64,000 bases of DNA from Polaribacter sejongensis (lineage in GTDB: Bacteria; Bacteroidota; Bacteroidia; Flavobacteriales; Flavobacteriaceae): assembly GCF_038024065.1 (NCBI RefSeq), contig NZ_CP150667.1, forward strand, positions 4,285,501 through 4,349,500, written 5' to 3'. Positions 29,376 through 39,377 of the stretch are shown piece by piece (the first letter of the stretch is position 1; every line of letters begins with the position of its first letter). Below the pieces are notes generated by a model. It saw nothing but the letters and a program-made list of their open reading frames with translations. It searched no databases and was not told the DNA's origin. A program made the position numbers and the translations under genes.

Positions 29376-30575
29376 ATGGATATTTTACAAAGTGGTAAAA
29401 ATACTGTGAGGGTTTTATTATTTATTTTATTGATGATATTAGTTATGAATTGTAAAGAAAATATTAAAGAAAGAAATTTTGGAGAAGCGTTAGAAAAATT
29501 ACAAACTATTGAAGGTTTGGAAGTTTTACAATCTGGAGAATCTATGATTGCTGTTTCTGGTAAATACCAAGGAAGAATATTTACAAGTTCTTCTAATGGT
29601 TTAGAAGGTAAAAGTTATGGTTGGATTAATTGGGATTTGATTACTGATAAAAAAGACCAAATAACAATGGCAAGATTGGGTGGTGAAAGTAGAGTTTGGT
29701 TTGGCCCTGAATATGGTAAATTTGCTACTTTCTTTGAGCAGAATAAAAGGCAAGAAGGAGAGGATATAAAAGTGCAAGAAGATTTAAATTCTAAGCAATT
29801 TAAAAAAGTAAGTAGTTCTAAAAAATCGATAACATATCAAGCTGATTTACAGATTGTAAATGCTAACAATTATCTATTTAAAATAAATACAAAACGAAAA
29901 ATTTCTATTCTAGATAGAAAAACAATTAATACTGATTTAAAAATATCTTCGGATATTGATATTTCTGTAGTAGGTTTTAGTGCAGAAACTTGGTTGAAAA
30001 ATATCGATTCCATTCAATGGACTAAAGACAAAGGGCTTTTATCTATTTGGGAAATAGGAAGTATATTAACATCTGTAGATACCAAAGTTATTATTCCTTT
30101 AGAAAAACCTTTAGATAGTTTAAAAACATATTTCGGTACCAAAGAAAAAACTAGATATCAAATAAAAAATAATACACTTTTTTACAAGAGTGATGCTCAA
30201 TTATTAGGGAAAATAGGAATTCCACCAGAAAATACTAAGAATATTATGGGAAGTTATTCTCGTAAAAACAATTTGCTAACCATTGTTACTTTCAATTTTA
30301 AAAATGATGGTGATTACTTAAATTGTTTTCCAAAAAACACTGCTCCTTACGATGGAGATGTAATTAATATTTTTAATGGCGAAGTAAATAAATCTTTGGG
30401 CTACAATTGGCCATTTTATGAGTTTGAATCTTTATCATCATCCAAAGAATTAAAACCACAAGAAGAAATATATCATAAACAAACTACTTATCATATAGAA
30501 GCAGATTTTGTTGAGTTAAATTTAATTTCAAAAAAACTATTAGGTATTGACCTAAATGAAATTCCTGTTTTTTAA
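29376..30575 (+). CDS. DUF6786-like lipoprotein (mutarotase-like fold suspected)
   Basis: 399 residues. The lipobox (ILVMNCKEN) follows a short hydrophobic segment. The body has the pattern SMIAVSGKYQGRIFTSSSNGLEGKSYGWINWDLI and ends with YEFESLSSSKEL ... QTTYHIEADFVELNLISKKLLGIDL, which I recognise as the DUF6786 family. Such proteins are often found in polysaccharide loci and are thought to have a galactose-mutarotase-like beta-sandwich. Enzymatic function is unknown. It is transcribed alone and has an upstream operator copy, so it probably belongs to the galactan regulon. Confidence 0.7.
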   Translation: MDILQSGKNTVRVLLFILLMILVMNCKENIKERNFGEALEKLQTIEGLEVLQSGESMIAVSGKYQGRIFTSSSNGLEGKSYGWINWDLITDKKDQITMARLGGESRVWFGPEYGKFATFFEQNKRQEGEDIKVQEDLNSKQFKKVSSSKKSITYQADLQIVNANNYLFKINTKRKISILDRKTINTDLKISSDIDISVVGFSAETWLKNIDSIQWTKDKGLLSIWEIGSILTSVDTKVIIPLEKPLDSLKTYFGTKEKTRYQIKNNTLFYKSDAQLLGKIGIPPENTKNIMGSYSRKNNLLTIVTFNFKNDGDYLNCFPKNTAPYDGDVINIFNGEVNKSLGYNWPFYEFESLSSSKELKPQEEIYHKQTTYHIEADFVELNLISKKLLGIDLNEIPVF

Positions 30576-30612
30576 TAATGAAATAATCTTTTAATTACTA
30601 ACGTTTTATGTT

Positions 30613-30633
30613 TTGTTCAAGTTTTTGTCAAGT
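30613..30633 (+). promoter_or_regulatory. Shared operator motif upstream of VCBS/Big2 lipoprotein
   Basis: TTCAAGT (30616-30622) and GTCAAGT (30627-30633) are spaced by 11 bp, 58 bases before the ATG at 30691. The site would lie inside the coding region if the upstream ATG at 30613 were used, which argues for the later start. Confidence 0.65.
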
Positions 30634-30690
30634 TGTAAATCAATCATTTTTTTTAATAAATTGATACATTTATTACTTAAAAGAAACATT

Positions 30691-33546
30691 ATGAAAAATT
30701 TAATATTACTAGTTTTATTTGTATTTACGTTTAGTGTTACTACTTCTTGTAAAAACAATAACATTCTTTCAAATTCAATAGAAGTCTCTACTGATAATCC
30801 AGAAATTCTAAATTATAAAGTTGAAGGAAACTTAACAAAAAAAATCATTCTTACTATTAATAATCCATCAGCATATGCAAGTTTAAGTGTTTTTGTAAAT
30901 GATGAGCTTTTAATGGATGACTTTAATATACCAAAGAAAGGAATTCAGAATTTAACGAGTGTAATTCGTTTTCCTAAAATTGGTGATGTAAAAATTCGTT
31001 TTCAAGCTTTAGATGAAAATTTAACGATAAGCAGTCTGTATTTTGAAGAGGTGTCAGCATTAGAAATTCCTGTTTTTAAAGATATTTCTGTACAAGCAGG
31101 ATTAGATAAAGTGAGTTCATTAAAATATGGAGGACCATCAATAGCAGATATAGATAATGATGGAGATTATGATTTTATTGCAAACAACCATAATGCAGAA
31201 ACGAGTAAGATATATTGGAATAATGGAGATGGTACAGTAACAAAACATAACAAAGACCTTGCAAGATGGTTTAAACATGATTTGCATGGTACTTCTCTTG
31301 GGGATTATGACAATGATGGCGATTTAGATCTTGTTTTAGAAGAAGGAGGTGGTAATGGAGCTATTCCTACTAGGCTTAATTTCTACCTTAATGAAAATAA
31401 TAAATTTATTATGTACACTGGTGATGTAGGTGTAGAAAAAGGAGGTAGAGGGCGCAGTACTAGATGGATAGACGCAGATTTAGATGGGGATCTTGATTTA
31501 TTAATCATTAACGAGTCGAGTTTGAAATTTGATAAACCACAACATTTTTTTTATGAAAATAACGGAGATAGAACTTTTAAATATAGATCTGTAAAAGGAC
31601 TCGAAGATGTTGACGAATCACGAGTTTTGGTAACCGATTTTAATAACGATAATATTGACGATATTATTTTTTACGGCCCTTTAACGTTGTGGAAAGGAAA
31701 TGGAGATTTTACATTTACAGATGTATCAGCGTTAATTCCAGACGAAGTTCGTTCTTCAAAACAAATCATGGCTGTTACGGACATTGATATTGATAATGAC
31801 GGGGATTTAGATTTGTATTTGGCTCAAGGAATGATCTTTGAACATGGAAAAGGAGAAACTCCTTCCGTAGATTTTAATCCTATTACAAAAGAATTAGCCA
31901 TAAAAACTAGAGGTTATAAAGGTGCTGATGTTTTTAGTTTTACAGCTGAAAACAAAATTAAATTACATAAATATTATTACTTGGCGCAAGGAGCTATTTT
32001 AGGTAAAGATTATCCTATTTTTTTAGGGGAAAATAAGGTCTCAAAAATTGTAAATTCTGGTGATGAGTTAGAAATTAGCCCAGAAGAAGCAAAAGGATGG
32101 GCAGATGATATTTCTAAAAATGGATTCTATATCGGTTATTTAGGAAACAATGAATGGAAGGCAACTTTGGTTCGTGATGGTAATTTCTTTTGGCAATACA
32201 GATTTAGTCTTTCTGGTGTAACAAGTGTTACTCCAGATTTTATTCCGCAGAACAGAAATAATGCCGATGTTTTATTAAGAAACGATGGAGATATATTTAC
32301 AGATGTTTCTAAAGCTTGGAATATTCCTAAAGGAGGAAACGCTTTAGGTGTTACAACTGGAGATTTTAATAATGACAGTCATCAAGATTTATTTGTGTAT
32401 CGTTGGGGTAGAGTAGGAGCAAGAATTTCTGATTATATGTTATTAAATACAGGTAATAATTCTTTTGAAACAACAACAATGCATGGAGCAAATGATGTTG
32501 GTGGACCAGGGAATGGAGATATGGGGCAAGCTTTTGATTTTGATTTAGATGGGCAATTAGATTTATTAAATGGTAGTGAAAACGGAGAATGGTATTTGTA
32601 CAATAATCAAACAAAGTCAGACAACAAGCATGTAACTATTAAAGTAGGTTATTCTCCAAAATCTAATGTGGATCCTATTTCTGCAGAAGTTATTGTAAAA
32701 ACAGCTGATAATGAATATAGAAAAAGAGTTGGTTCTGCAGGAGAAATATTTTCCCAAAGTTTAATGAACATTGTACATTTTGGATTGGGAAATGAATCTG
32801 AAATAAAAAGTATTAAAGTTAGATGGAGAAATGGAGAAACTGTAGCGTTTAAAAACAAAGAAGCGAACAATATTTACAATACTGATTATGTAAATATTGA
32901 TTCTAATAAAAACTCACCAGTTACTTCAATCTCTTTTAAAACAGAAAAAATAGAATTATATAAAGGGAAAAATAAAACTCTAGACGTAAGCGTTTTACCA
33001 AAAAATAAGACCAATTCTGAAATTATTTGGACATCTAGTAATACAAATATTCTTACTGTTGATAAAAATGGTAATGCAAACCCAATTAAACCAGGAAAAG
33101 CAATTGTAAAAGCATCTTCAAAAGACAATTCTATTTCATCAGAAATTAAAGTTACGGTTGCTCCTTATACTGCACCTTATGTTAAAATTCTAAACAAGGA
33201 AAAGTATGGGAATCACCAGATAAAAGTGAGTGATAATTTAAAAGTGACTGTTAAATATCATGCAGGATCTGGAAACAAAGTGATTTCGGCAGATGAAGGC
33301 GGAATTCGTTTTTGGTTACGTCATTTTAAAAGTAAATGGATACCTGTAAAAGATGTGGTTCTTGTTAATAAAGACGCATTAAAAACAACAAGCGGAACAG
33401 CAAATATGACTTTCTCTTTGAAAGATTATATTCCGTCTAACCAATTACAAGAAAATCATTTTTATCAACTTAGAGTCACTTTTACTTCTAGCGATGGAGA
33501 TATGTATGAAGATGAAATTCTTCCTTTAGAAATAGTTTCTAAGTAA
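30691..33546 (+). CDS. VCBS/FG-GAP, ASPIC-UnbV and Big2 multidomain lipoprotein
   Basis: From the ATG at 30691 the protein has 951 residues and begins with a proper lipoprotein signal (MKNLILLVLFVFTFSVTTSCKN); an ATG at 30613 would only add an unlikely leader. Domains in order are a beta-sandwich (about 20-125), FG-GAP/VCBS repeats (ADIDNDGDYDF, GDYDNDGDLDL, TDIDIDNDGDLDLYLA), an ASPIC/UnbV domain (about 650-720), a bacterial Ig-like Big2 domain (about 730-810: VTSISFKTEKIELYKGK) and a C-terminal beta domain. It is a paralogue of the protein at 39378-41294. No catalytic motif is seen, and a surface glycan-binding role is a reasonable guess. Confidence 0.82.
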   Translation: MKNLILLVLFVFTFSVTTSCKNNNILSNSIEVSTDNPEILNYKVEGNLTKKIILTINNPSAYASLSVFVNDELLMDDFNIPKKGIQNLTSVIRFPKIGDVKIRFQALDENLTISSLYFEEVSALEIPVFKDISVQAGLDKVSSLKYGGPSIADIDNDGDYDFIANNHNAETSKIYWNNGDGTVTKHNKDLARWFKHDLHGTSLGDYDNDGDLDLVLEEGGGNGAIPTRLNFYLNENNKFIMYTGDVGVEKGGRGRSTRWIDADLDGDLDLLIINESSLKFDKPQHFFYENNGDRTFKYRSVKGLEDVDESRVLVTDFNNDNIDDIIFYGPLTLWKGNGDFTFTDVSALIPDEVRSSKQIMAVTDIDIDNDGDLDLYLAQGMIFEHGKGETPSVDFNPITKELAIKTRGYKGADVFSFTAENKIKLHKYYYLAQGAILGKDYPIFLGENKVSKIVNSGDELEISPEEAKGWADDISKNGFYIGYLGNNEWKATLVRDGNFFWQYRFSLSGVTSVTPDFIPQNRNNADVLLRNDGDIFTDVSKAWNIPKGGNALGVTTGDFNNDSHQDLFVYRWGRVGARISDYMLLNTGNNSFETTTMHGANDVGGPGNGDMGQAFDFDLDGQLDLLNGSENGEWYLYNNQTKSDNKHVTIKVGYSPKSNVDPISAEVIVKTADNEYRKRVGSAGEIFSQSLMNIVHFGLGNESEIKSIKVRWRNGETVAFKNKEANNIYNTDYVNIDSNKNSPVTSISFKTEKIELYKGKNKTLDVSVLPKNKTNSEIIWTSSNTNILTVDKNGNANPIKPGKAIVKASSKDNSISSEIKVTVAPYTAPYVKILNKEKYGNHQIKVSDNLKVTVKYHAGSGNKVISADEGGIRFWLRHFKSKWIPVKDVVLVNKDALKTTSGTANMTFSLKDYIPSNQLQENHFYQLRVTFTSSDGDMYEDEILPLEIVSK

Positions 33547-33551
33547 TAAAA

Positions 33552-33592
33552 AAAAAGTAAACCTCTCTTATTTATAGAGAGGTTTACTTTTT
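33552..33592. terminator. Bidirectional terminator between convergent units
   Basis: GTAAACCTCTCT (33557-33568) pairs perfectly with AGAGAGGTTTAC (33576-33587) around a 7-base loop, with A- and T-runs outside. It serves the plus-strand lipoprotein gene and the minus-strand CoA-transferase operon end. Confidence 0.9.
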
Positions 33593-33619
33593 CGAATAAA
33601 TAAAATAATGTCTGTAATT

Positions 33620-34762
33620 TTAGGCTAAAAATTCTTGAGATATTTTATCTGTATGTTCACCTAAACTTGGAGATCCTAGGGTTGATGTAAAATACTCACC
33701 ATCAATCTTTATTGGACACCTTGTTGTCTTATACTCATATCCATCACCCATTCTTACATTCTGAATCATATCTAACGCTTTAAATCCATCTTGATTAAAA
33801 AGTGTTTCCCAATCCATAACATTAGCACACCAAATGTCTGCTGGCTCTAAAATTGAAAGCCAATGTTCTGTAGTATTGGTGTTTAATTTGTTGGCTAAAA
33901 TCGTTTTTATTTCATCACGTTTTGTAAACCAACTTGCTGGTTCTGGATACTCGGCTAATTCATTGCAACCAATTAATTCTCCAATAAAAGGAATAGAGCC
34001 CATTGCTAAAGCGAAATAGCCGTTTTGTGTTTTATAAACACCATAAGGAGCGCCTAAATAAGCATGTGCACTATTACTCTTTGGACGAACAGTTGGTTCT
34101 CCTCCATCATGATAAAACGTGGTAATAGATTCAAATTGAAAATCTATAATAGATTCTAACATGCTTACAGAAATTTTTGTACCGATACCTGTTTTGCCTT
34201 TTTTAATTAAAGCAGCCAAAATACCTTGTACTAAATGAGAGCCAGATAAAATATCTGCAATAGCAATTCCTACAGGTGTAGGGCCACTTCCATCATTCCC
34301 ATTTAACCAGGTTAAACCAGATAATGATTGCACAAGTAAATCTTGTCCGGGTTTAGATTTCCAAGGACCTTCATCTCCATAACCTGAAATATTTCCATAA
34401 ACAATTTTTGGATTTATTTTTTTAATAGTTTCATAATCAAAACCCAAACGTTCTACAACACCAGGTCTAAAATTATGAACTAAAACATCTGCTTTTGCAA
34501 TCAATTTTAAAACACGTTGTTTATCTACTTCGTTTTTTAAATCTGCTTCAAAACTTTCTTTATTTCTATTAACAGCTATAAATAAAGGAGATTCATTATT
34601 CATCTTTAGATTAGAAACATGTAATTGACGACTAATGTCTCCAGTTTTAGGGCGCTCTACTTTAATAACTCTTGCTCCCAAATCTGCTAAACGTAAAGTA
34701 GCAGAAGGTGCAGATAAAAACTGACTTAAATCTATAACTAATATATCTTCTAATGGTTTCAT
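33620..34762 (-). CDS. Class III (CaiB/BaiF) CoA-transferase, second copy
   Basis: 380 residues. The family N-terminus ([35 protein letters not shown]), [18 protein letters not shown] and the catalytic aspartate motif [13 protein letters not shown] are present. Class III enzymes move CoA between organic acids. It is the last gene of the minus-strand operon, 5 bases after a paralogue of almost equal length. Such pairs can form heteromeric transferases (as in the SmtAB or BbsEF type), but both copies here keep the aspartate. The substrate is unknown. CoA chemistry is not part of known agar catabolism. Confidence 0.85.
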   Translation of the reverse strand: MKPLEDILVIDLSQFLSAPSATLRLADLGARVIKVERPKTGDISRQLHVSNLKMNNESPLFIAVNRNKESFEADLKNEVDKQRVLKLIAKADVLVHNFRPGVVERLGFDYETIKKINPKIVYGNISGYGDEGPWKSKPGQDLLVQSLSGLTWLNGNDGSGPTPVGIAIADILSGSHLVQGILAALIKKGKTGIGTKISVSMLESIIDFQFESITTFYHDGGEPTVRPKSNSAHAYLGAPYGVYKTQNGYFALAMGSIPFIGELIGCNELAEYPEPASWFTKRDEIKTILANKLNTNTTEHWLSILEPADIWCANVMDWETLFNQDGFKALDMIQNVRMGDGYEYKTTRCPIKIDGEYFTSTLGSPSLGEHTDKISQEFLA

Positions 34763-34767
34763 CCTAT

Positions 34768-35913
34768 TTATAGATTAAATTCTTTAATAATTGCTTCTGT
34801 ATTTTGTCCAACTCTTGGTGCTGCTTTTTTATTAAAAAGCCTTTCATCATTTAATCTTATTGGGCAACGTGTTGTGTGTATTTCTTCGCCAGAAATTAAT
34901 GGTAATTTTTGATCCATTTCTAATACTTTATATGCCTCATGGTTTAAGAGTTTTTTATAATCGAAAACATCAGAACACCAAATTCCTTTAGGTTCTAAAA
35001 TATCTAACCAATCTTGTGTGTTTTTTTCGATTAAAAAAGCACGAAGAACATCCATTATTTCATCTCGTTTTTCATACCAAGAATTGGGGTCAGAATAAGA
35101 TGCTAATTGTGAAATGTTAAGAATGTTAGCTAAATTTGTTAAAGAGCCCATTGCTAAAGATAAATAACCATCTTTTGTTTGATAAACTCCATAAGGAGCG
35201 CCTAAATATGCATGTGCATTTCCTTGTTTAGCTCTATTTGGTTTTTGATTATTATCACTTAAATAGCCGGTAACAACTTCAAACTGAAGGTCTAAAGTAG
35301 ATTCTAATAAACTCACTTCAACTAAAGCCCCTTTATTCGTTTTGATACGTTTTAAAAGACTTGATAAAATTCCATGAGCCAAATGTGTTCCCGTAATTAA
35401 ATCGGAAACAGCAGCACCAACAGGAGTTGGATTATCATCTTTATCTCCTGTTAACTTTGCAAAACCAGACATCGCCTGAATTAATAAATCTTGACCTGGT
35501 TTTTTAACCCATTCACCTTCTGTACCATAACCAGTAACAGATGCATACACTAATTTTGAGTTTATATTCTGAACCGTTTTATAATCTAAGCCAATTTTCT
35601 CCATAACTCCTGGACGGAAATTATGTGTCATAACATCAGCTTGTTCTATTAATTTTTTAACACGATCTAAATCATCTGCATCTTTTAAATTGGCAGTATA
35701 AGATTCTTTATTTCTATTTACGGTATGAAATACCAAACTACTGCCATCTAAAAATAAGTTTTTTAAAGCAATACCTCTTCCTGCTTCACCAGAACCAGGT
35801 CTTTCAATTTTGATAACTCTTGCACCTAAATCAGCTAATCTTAATCCTGCAGATGGTCCAGCCATAAATTGAGAGAATTCTAATACCAAAATGCCTTCTA
35901 AAGGTAATTTCAT
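34768..35913 (-). CDS. Class III (CaiB/BaiF) CoA-transferase, first copy
   Basis: 381 residues with the family landmarks [48 protein letters not shown] and the catalytic [13 protein letters not shown]. It is clearly paralogous to the downstream copy along the full length, so the pair arose by duplication. It begins 2 bases after the solute-binding-like gene, which suggests translational coupling. Likely partners are the enoyl-CoA hydratase and aldehyde dehydrogenase of the same operon: an acid made by the dehydrogenase could be activated here. The acid itself cannot be named from the sequence. Confidence 0.85.
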   Translation of the reverse strand: MKLPLEGILVLEFSQFMAGPSAGLRLADLGARVIKIERPGSGEAGRGIALKNLFLDGSSLVFHTVNRNKESYTANLKDADDLDRVKKLIEQADVMTHNFRPGVMEKIGLDYKTVQNINSKLVYASVTGYGTEGEWVKKPGQDLLIQAMSGFAKLTGDKDDNPTPVGAAVSDLITGTHLAHGILSSLLKRIKTNKGALVEVSLLESTLDLQFEVVTGYLSDNNQKPNRAKQGNAHAYLGAPYGVYQTKDGYLSLAMGSLTNLANILNISQLASYSDPNSWYEKRDEIMDVLRAFLIEKNTQDWLDILEPKGIWCSDVFDYKKLLNHEAYKVLEMDQKLPLISGEEIHTTRCPIRLNDERLFNKKAAPRVGQNTEAIIKEFNL

Positions 35914-35915
35914 AG

Positions 35916-37055
35916 TTATTCTTTTAATGATTTTAAATACAACTCATTTAAATCTTTTAATAGCTGTTGTTCATCTCCTCCATTCATCATATACTCTCTA
36001 ATTGGCGCACCAGCTCTATCTTGAAAATACATATGACCATGATATCTTGGGCGTAAAAAAGCTCTATCTAACGCTGGTAAAGTATCTTTAAAGAAATTAT
36101 CTGTTAAATCATTTGCACGCTTATCTAACCAAGCTTGTCTATGTCCTGGTTGACCTCCGTTATCAAAAAACACACCTTTTTGAGTTGCTTCTGAACCTAC
36201 ATATTCTACAAATTTACCAGCAATTTCGGGATGCTCAGTATTTGCAGAAATAGCTAATCCAGTACCTCCTAAAGTTGTTATTAATTTTTGATTATCAATT
36301 GCAACCATATCATGAAACTTTAAATGCTTTCTAGCATAGCCTTCACGAGAATAATTAGTGTAACCATATGCAAAAGGACTATAAAGATAATCGTCTGTTA
36401 AAGTCATTGCTTCATATACTTTAATAGGATTCCAGTCGTAATTTTCCTTTTTGATATTTTTACCAAGAGCTCTTAATATTTGAAGTGCTTTTATTCCAGT
36501 TTTTTCTGAAATAACTTCTTTATCAGAAGTACAAACATCTTCACCAAGTGTAGAGCAAATCATATAGAAACTCATTAAAGTATCTTGTGGAATCCCTGGA
36601 ATTGCAACCATTCCTGTTTTTGACAATTCTATTAAATCATCAAAAGTTTCTGGAAATTTTAAATTTAATTTCTCGAACAAATCTGGTCTGCTCGCTGCAA
36701 CAGGTGTAGCAGCATCAATAGCTAAAGCCCATTGTTTTCCTTTTATAGAATAACTTTCATGAGATTTACCAACAGTGTTTACTGCTAGGTCTTTTAAGTA
36801 TTCATCTGATAAAAATTTATTTAATGGTAAAATTACTTCTGTTCTAGCAGCAAAGCCAGTCCAAGGATGGTCAATAATTAAAAAATCGTAGCGTTTTGCT
36901 AATTCATTAATTGGTTCATCTGCAAATGCTTGCAATGATCTTTTCTCCCAAACGATTTCAACATCTGGGTTTAATTCTGTAAAACGTTGGGCAGCGGCTA
37001 CAATTGATGTAAATCCTCTACTGTGATTCCAAGTTATTCCTTTTAATTGTTTCAT
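35916..37055 (-). CDS. Solute-binding-protein-like protein without signal peptide
   Basis: 379 residues with the pattern of family 1 extracellular sugar-binding proteins (ITWNHSRGFTSIVAAAQRFTELNPDVEIVWEKRS, TLGGTGLAISANTEHPEIAGKFVEYVGSE). It begins directly at the first beta-strand of the fold: no signal peptide or lipobox precedes it, and no in-frame extension is evident. No ABC permease or ATPase gene is near. It may therefore act in the cytoplasm as a ligand sensor, chaperone or carrier for the two CoA-transferases that overlap it closely. Loss of the signal peptide through mutation is the alternative. Function unknown. Confidence 0.72.
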   Translation of the reverse strand: MKQLKGITWNHSRGFTSIVAAAQRFTELNPDVEIVWEKRSLQAFADEPINELAKRYDFLIIDHPWTGFAARTEVILPLNKFLSDEYLKDLAVNTVGKSHESYSIKGKQWALAIDAATPVAASRPDLFEKLNLKFPETFDDLIELSKTGMVAIPGIPQDTLMSFYMICSTLGEDVCTSDKEVISEKTGIKALQILRALGKNIKKENYDWNPIKVYEAMTLTDDYLYSPFAYGYTNYSREGYARKHLKFHDMVAIDNQKLITTLGGTGLAISANTEHPEIAGKFVEYVGSEATQKGVFFDNGGQPGHRQAWLDKRANDLTDNFFKDTLPALDRAFLRPRYHGHMYFQDRAGAPIREYMMNGGDEQQLLKDLNELYLKSLKE

Positions 37056-37144
37056 GTACTAATATTATTTGTTTTTATGGGTTACATGTGGCTTCCATTG
37101 AGTCATTTCCTATTGATTGACGTTAGTTATGGAAGGTTTATAAT

Positions 37145-38590
37145 TTATTCGTAACTCATGTAAATTGTTCGTTTCTGTAAATATTGTTCGATACCGTAAA
37201 CTCCATCTTCACCACCAATACCAGCTTTTTTATGACCAGAATGATGCCCTTGAATGTAGCCTACAATTTGTTTGTTAATAAAAATGGTTCCTATTTCAAA
37301 CTCTTGAATAGATCGCATTATTAATTTATGATTTTCTGTATATAAATAAGCAGATAAACTATCATCTCGTTTATTTAATAATTCTTTAGCGTGTTCAAAA
37401 CCTTTAATTTTAACAATTGGTAAAACCGGTCCAAACATTTCTTCTTGCACGGTTGCATCACCTGGTTTTACATTTGTTAAAATGGTTGGTTCATACCAAT
37501 TTCCTTTTTCAAATTCTTTACCTTCTGGTCTTTTACCACCTAAAACTAATTCTGCTCCTTGTGCTATGTTTTTTTGAACAACTTCATCGATTCTTTTTAA
37601 GGCAGCAGCGCTTAAACTTGGTCCCATGTTTACATCTGTCATTGGGTTACCTACTGTAATTTTTTGAACTCTTTTTATTAATTTTTCTGTAAACTCGTCT
37701 GCAATTTTTTCATCAACAAAAACCATTTCATTACAAATACATACTTGTCCGCAATTTGCATAACGAGATATAGCAGCAGCTTCAACAGCTTTGTCAATAT
37801 CAGCATCTTCTAAAACTATAAAAGGCGCTTTTCCACCTAATTCTAATACTAATCCTGCTACGTTTTGCGAAGCACCTTTGTAAATAGCTTGTCCTGCTCT
37901 TGTACTTCCAGTCATAGAAATTAACCTCGTAATTGGATTTTCTACTAATGCAGCACCAACAGTATGTCCATAACCAACAACCATACTAATAACTCCTTTT
38001 GGTAAGCCAACTTCATCAATTATTTTACAAAATTCAGATGCAGTTATTGGTGTTAATTCAGATGGTTTTATAACCATTGTATTTCCTGTAATTAAAGCGG
38101 GACCAATTTTCCTACCAATTAAAGCTAACGGATAATTAAAAGCCATTAAACCTACCGTAACTCCATAAGGAACTTTGTGTATAGTAAGTTGTTCGTTAGG
38201 TTGGTCTGAAGGAAAAATAGCACCTTGTATACGTCTTCCTGCTTCAGCAGAATACGTCATATATCTTATAGTATCATCAACTTCGTAACGAGCTTCTACA
38301 AGAGTTTTTCCTTGTTCCATTACCAGTAACTTGGCAAAATGCTCTTTTCTTTCTTCTAACTTCTCTGCAATTTTATACAAATAAGTTGCACGCTCTTGAG
38401 CTGGTAACATTTGCCAAGCAAATTGCGCTTTATCAGCAGCTTCTAATGCTTGTTGTACTTCGTCTAAACTACTCGAGTAAATTTCAGCAAATACTTCTCC
38501 ATTTGCTGGGTTTTCTACATCAATCTTTTCTCCTGAACTTTTTTCAATCCACTCTCCGTTAATGTAACATCTGTATACTGTTGTTTCCAT
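37145..38590 (-). CDS. Aldehyde dehydrogenase, AldA-like; candidate 3,6-anhydro-L-galactose dehydrogenase
   Basis: 481 residues of the NAD(P)-dependent ALDH superfamily. Motifs are [13 protein letters not shown] (cofactor), LELGGKAP (general-base glutamate), GQVCICNE (catalytic cysteine) and EEMFGPVLP. The C-terminus ([25 protein letters not shown]) closely resembles lactaldehyde/glycolaldehyde dehydrogenase AldA. Known AHG dehydrogenases belong to the same part of the family, and AHG must be oxidised before the cycloisomerase step, so this is the best local candidate. The position next to enoyl-CoA hydratase and CoA-transferases also allows a semialdehyde substrate. It lies 11 bases after the hydratase gene. 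Confidence 0.85.
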   Translation of the reverse strand: METTVYRCYINGEWIEKSSGEKIDVENPANGEVFAEIYSSSLDEVQQALEAADKAQFAWQMLPAQERATYLYKIAEKLEERKEHFAKLLVMEQGKTLVEARYEVDDTIRYMTYSAEAGRRIQGAIFPSDQPNEQLTIHKVPYGVTVGLMAFNYPLALIGRKIGPALITGNTMVIKPSELTPITASEFCKIIDEVGLPKGVISMVVGYGHTVGAALVENPITRLISMTGSTRAGQAIYKGASQNVAGLVLELGGKAPFIVLEDADIDKAVEAAAISRYANCGQVCICNEMVFVDEKIADEFTEKLIKRVQKITVGNPMTDVNMGPSLSAAALKRIDEVVQKNIAQGAELVLGGKRPEGKEFEKGNWYEPTILTNVKPGDATVQEEMFGPVLPIVKIKGFEHAKELLNKRDDSLSAYLYTENHKLIMRSIQEFEIGTIFINKQIVGYIQGHHSGHKKAGIGGEDGVYGIEQYLQKRTIYMSYE

Positions 38591-38601
38591 AAATACTATT
38601 T

Positions 38602-39372
38602 TTAGTTAAAGATTGCTTTTCTTTTTTCTACGAAGGCTTTTAATCCTTCTTGTGCATCTGGAGTATCATACAATCCATCTGCTAATTGTGTCTCTAATTT
38701 TAATCCTTCTTCAAGAGAGAGCTCTATTCCTTTATGAACAGATTCTTTAATGGCTATCATTGCCAATAATGGTCCTTTTGCTAATTTTTCTAAATAAGAT
38801 TTAGATTGCTCTTTAAAATTTTCTTTAGCATATAATTGATTTACCAATCCAATATCAAAAGCTTGTTTTGCTATGATTGGTTCTCCTGAAATTAAAATTT
38901 CTAAAGCTTTACTTTGGTTTACAATTCTGATTAATCTTTGAGTTCCACCATTTCCTGGCATCAATCCTAAATTGATTTCTGGTAACCCTATTAAATATTG
39001 ACCATCACTTGCCAAACGAATATCGCAAGCTAATGCCAGTTCTAAACCACCACCTAAAGTATGACCATCTAATAAAGCAACTACTATTTTAGGGCTTTTA
39101 GAAATTTTGTAGGCTACCAAGTTGGCTTGTATAACCATCTTTTTGTTTTCAGCAACAGAATTTTGTTGAAAAACCTTTACATCTGCTCCTGCACAAAAGA
39201 ACTTTTCTAATTCGCTTTTTATGGCTATTATTTTTACATTGTTATTACGATTTGCTTCATCAATAATTTCTGATAAAGAGGTCATAAAATCAAGGTCGTA
39301 ACTGTTGGCTTTTGGTTTGTTAATAACGATATAGCCAACTTTGTTTTCTATTTCTAGTCTAATTTGTTTCAT
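38602..39372 (-). CDS. Enoyl-CoA hydratase/isomerase family protein
   Basis: The start at 39372 ([26 protein letters not shown]) is chosen. An ATG at 39441 would overlap the upstream gene and add residues foreign to the family. The protein has 256 residues with the crotonase oxyanion-hole motifs CAGADVKVF and [16 protein letters not shown], and the catalytic-glutamate stretch [19 protein letters not shown]. It should act on an acyl-CoA, presumably formed by the CoA-transferases of the operon. It starts 5 bases after the VCBS lipoprotein gene. Its presence in a polysaccharide locus is unusual. Confidence 0.87.
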   Translation of the reverse strand: MKQIRLEIENKVGYIVINKPKANSYDLDFMTSLSEIIDEANRNNNVKIIAIKSELEKFFCAGADVKVFQQNSVAENKKMVIQANLVAYKISKSPKIVVALLDGHTLGGGLELALACDIRLASDGQYLIGLPEINLGLMPGNGGTQRLIRIVNQSKALEILISGEPIIAKQAFDIGLVNQLYAKENFKEQSKSYLEKLAKGPLLAMIAIKESVHKGIELSLEEGLKLETQLADGLYDTPDAQEGLKAFVEKRKAIFN

Positions 39373-39377
39373 CTTAT

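Noticed and set aside
30613..30690. Upstream start for the VCBS/Big2 lipoprotein
   Set aside because: It would place the shared operator inside the gene and bury the lipoprotein signal, which begins cleanly at 30691.
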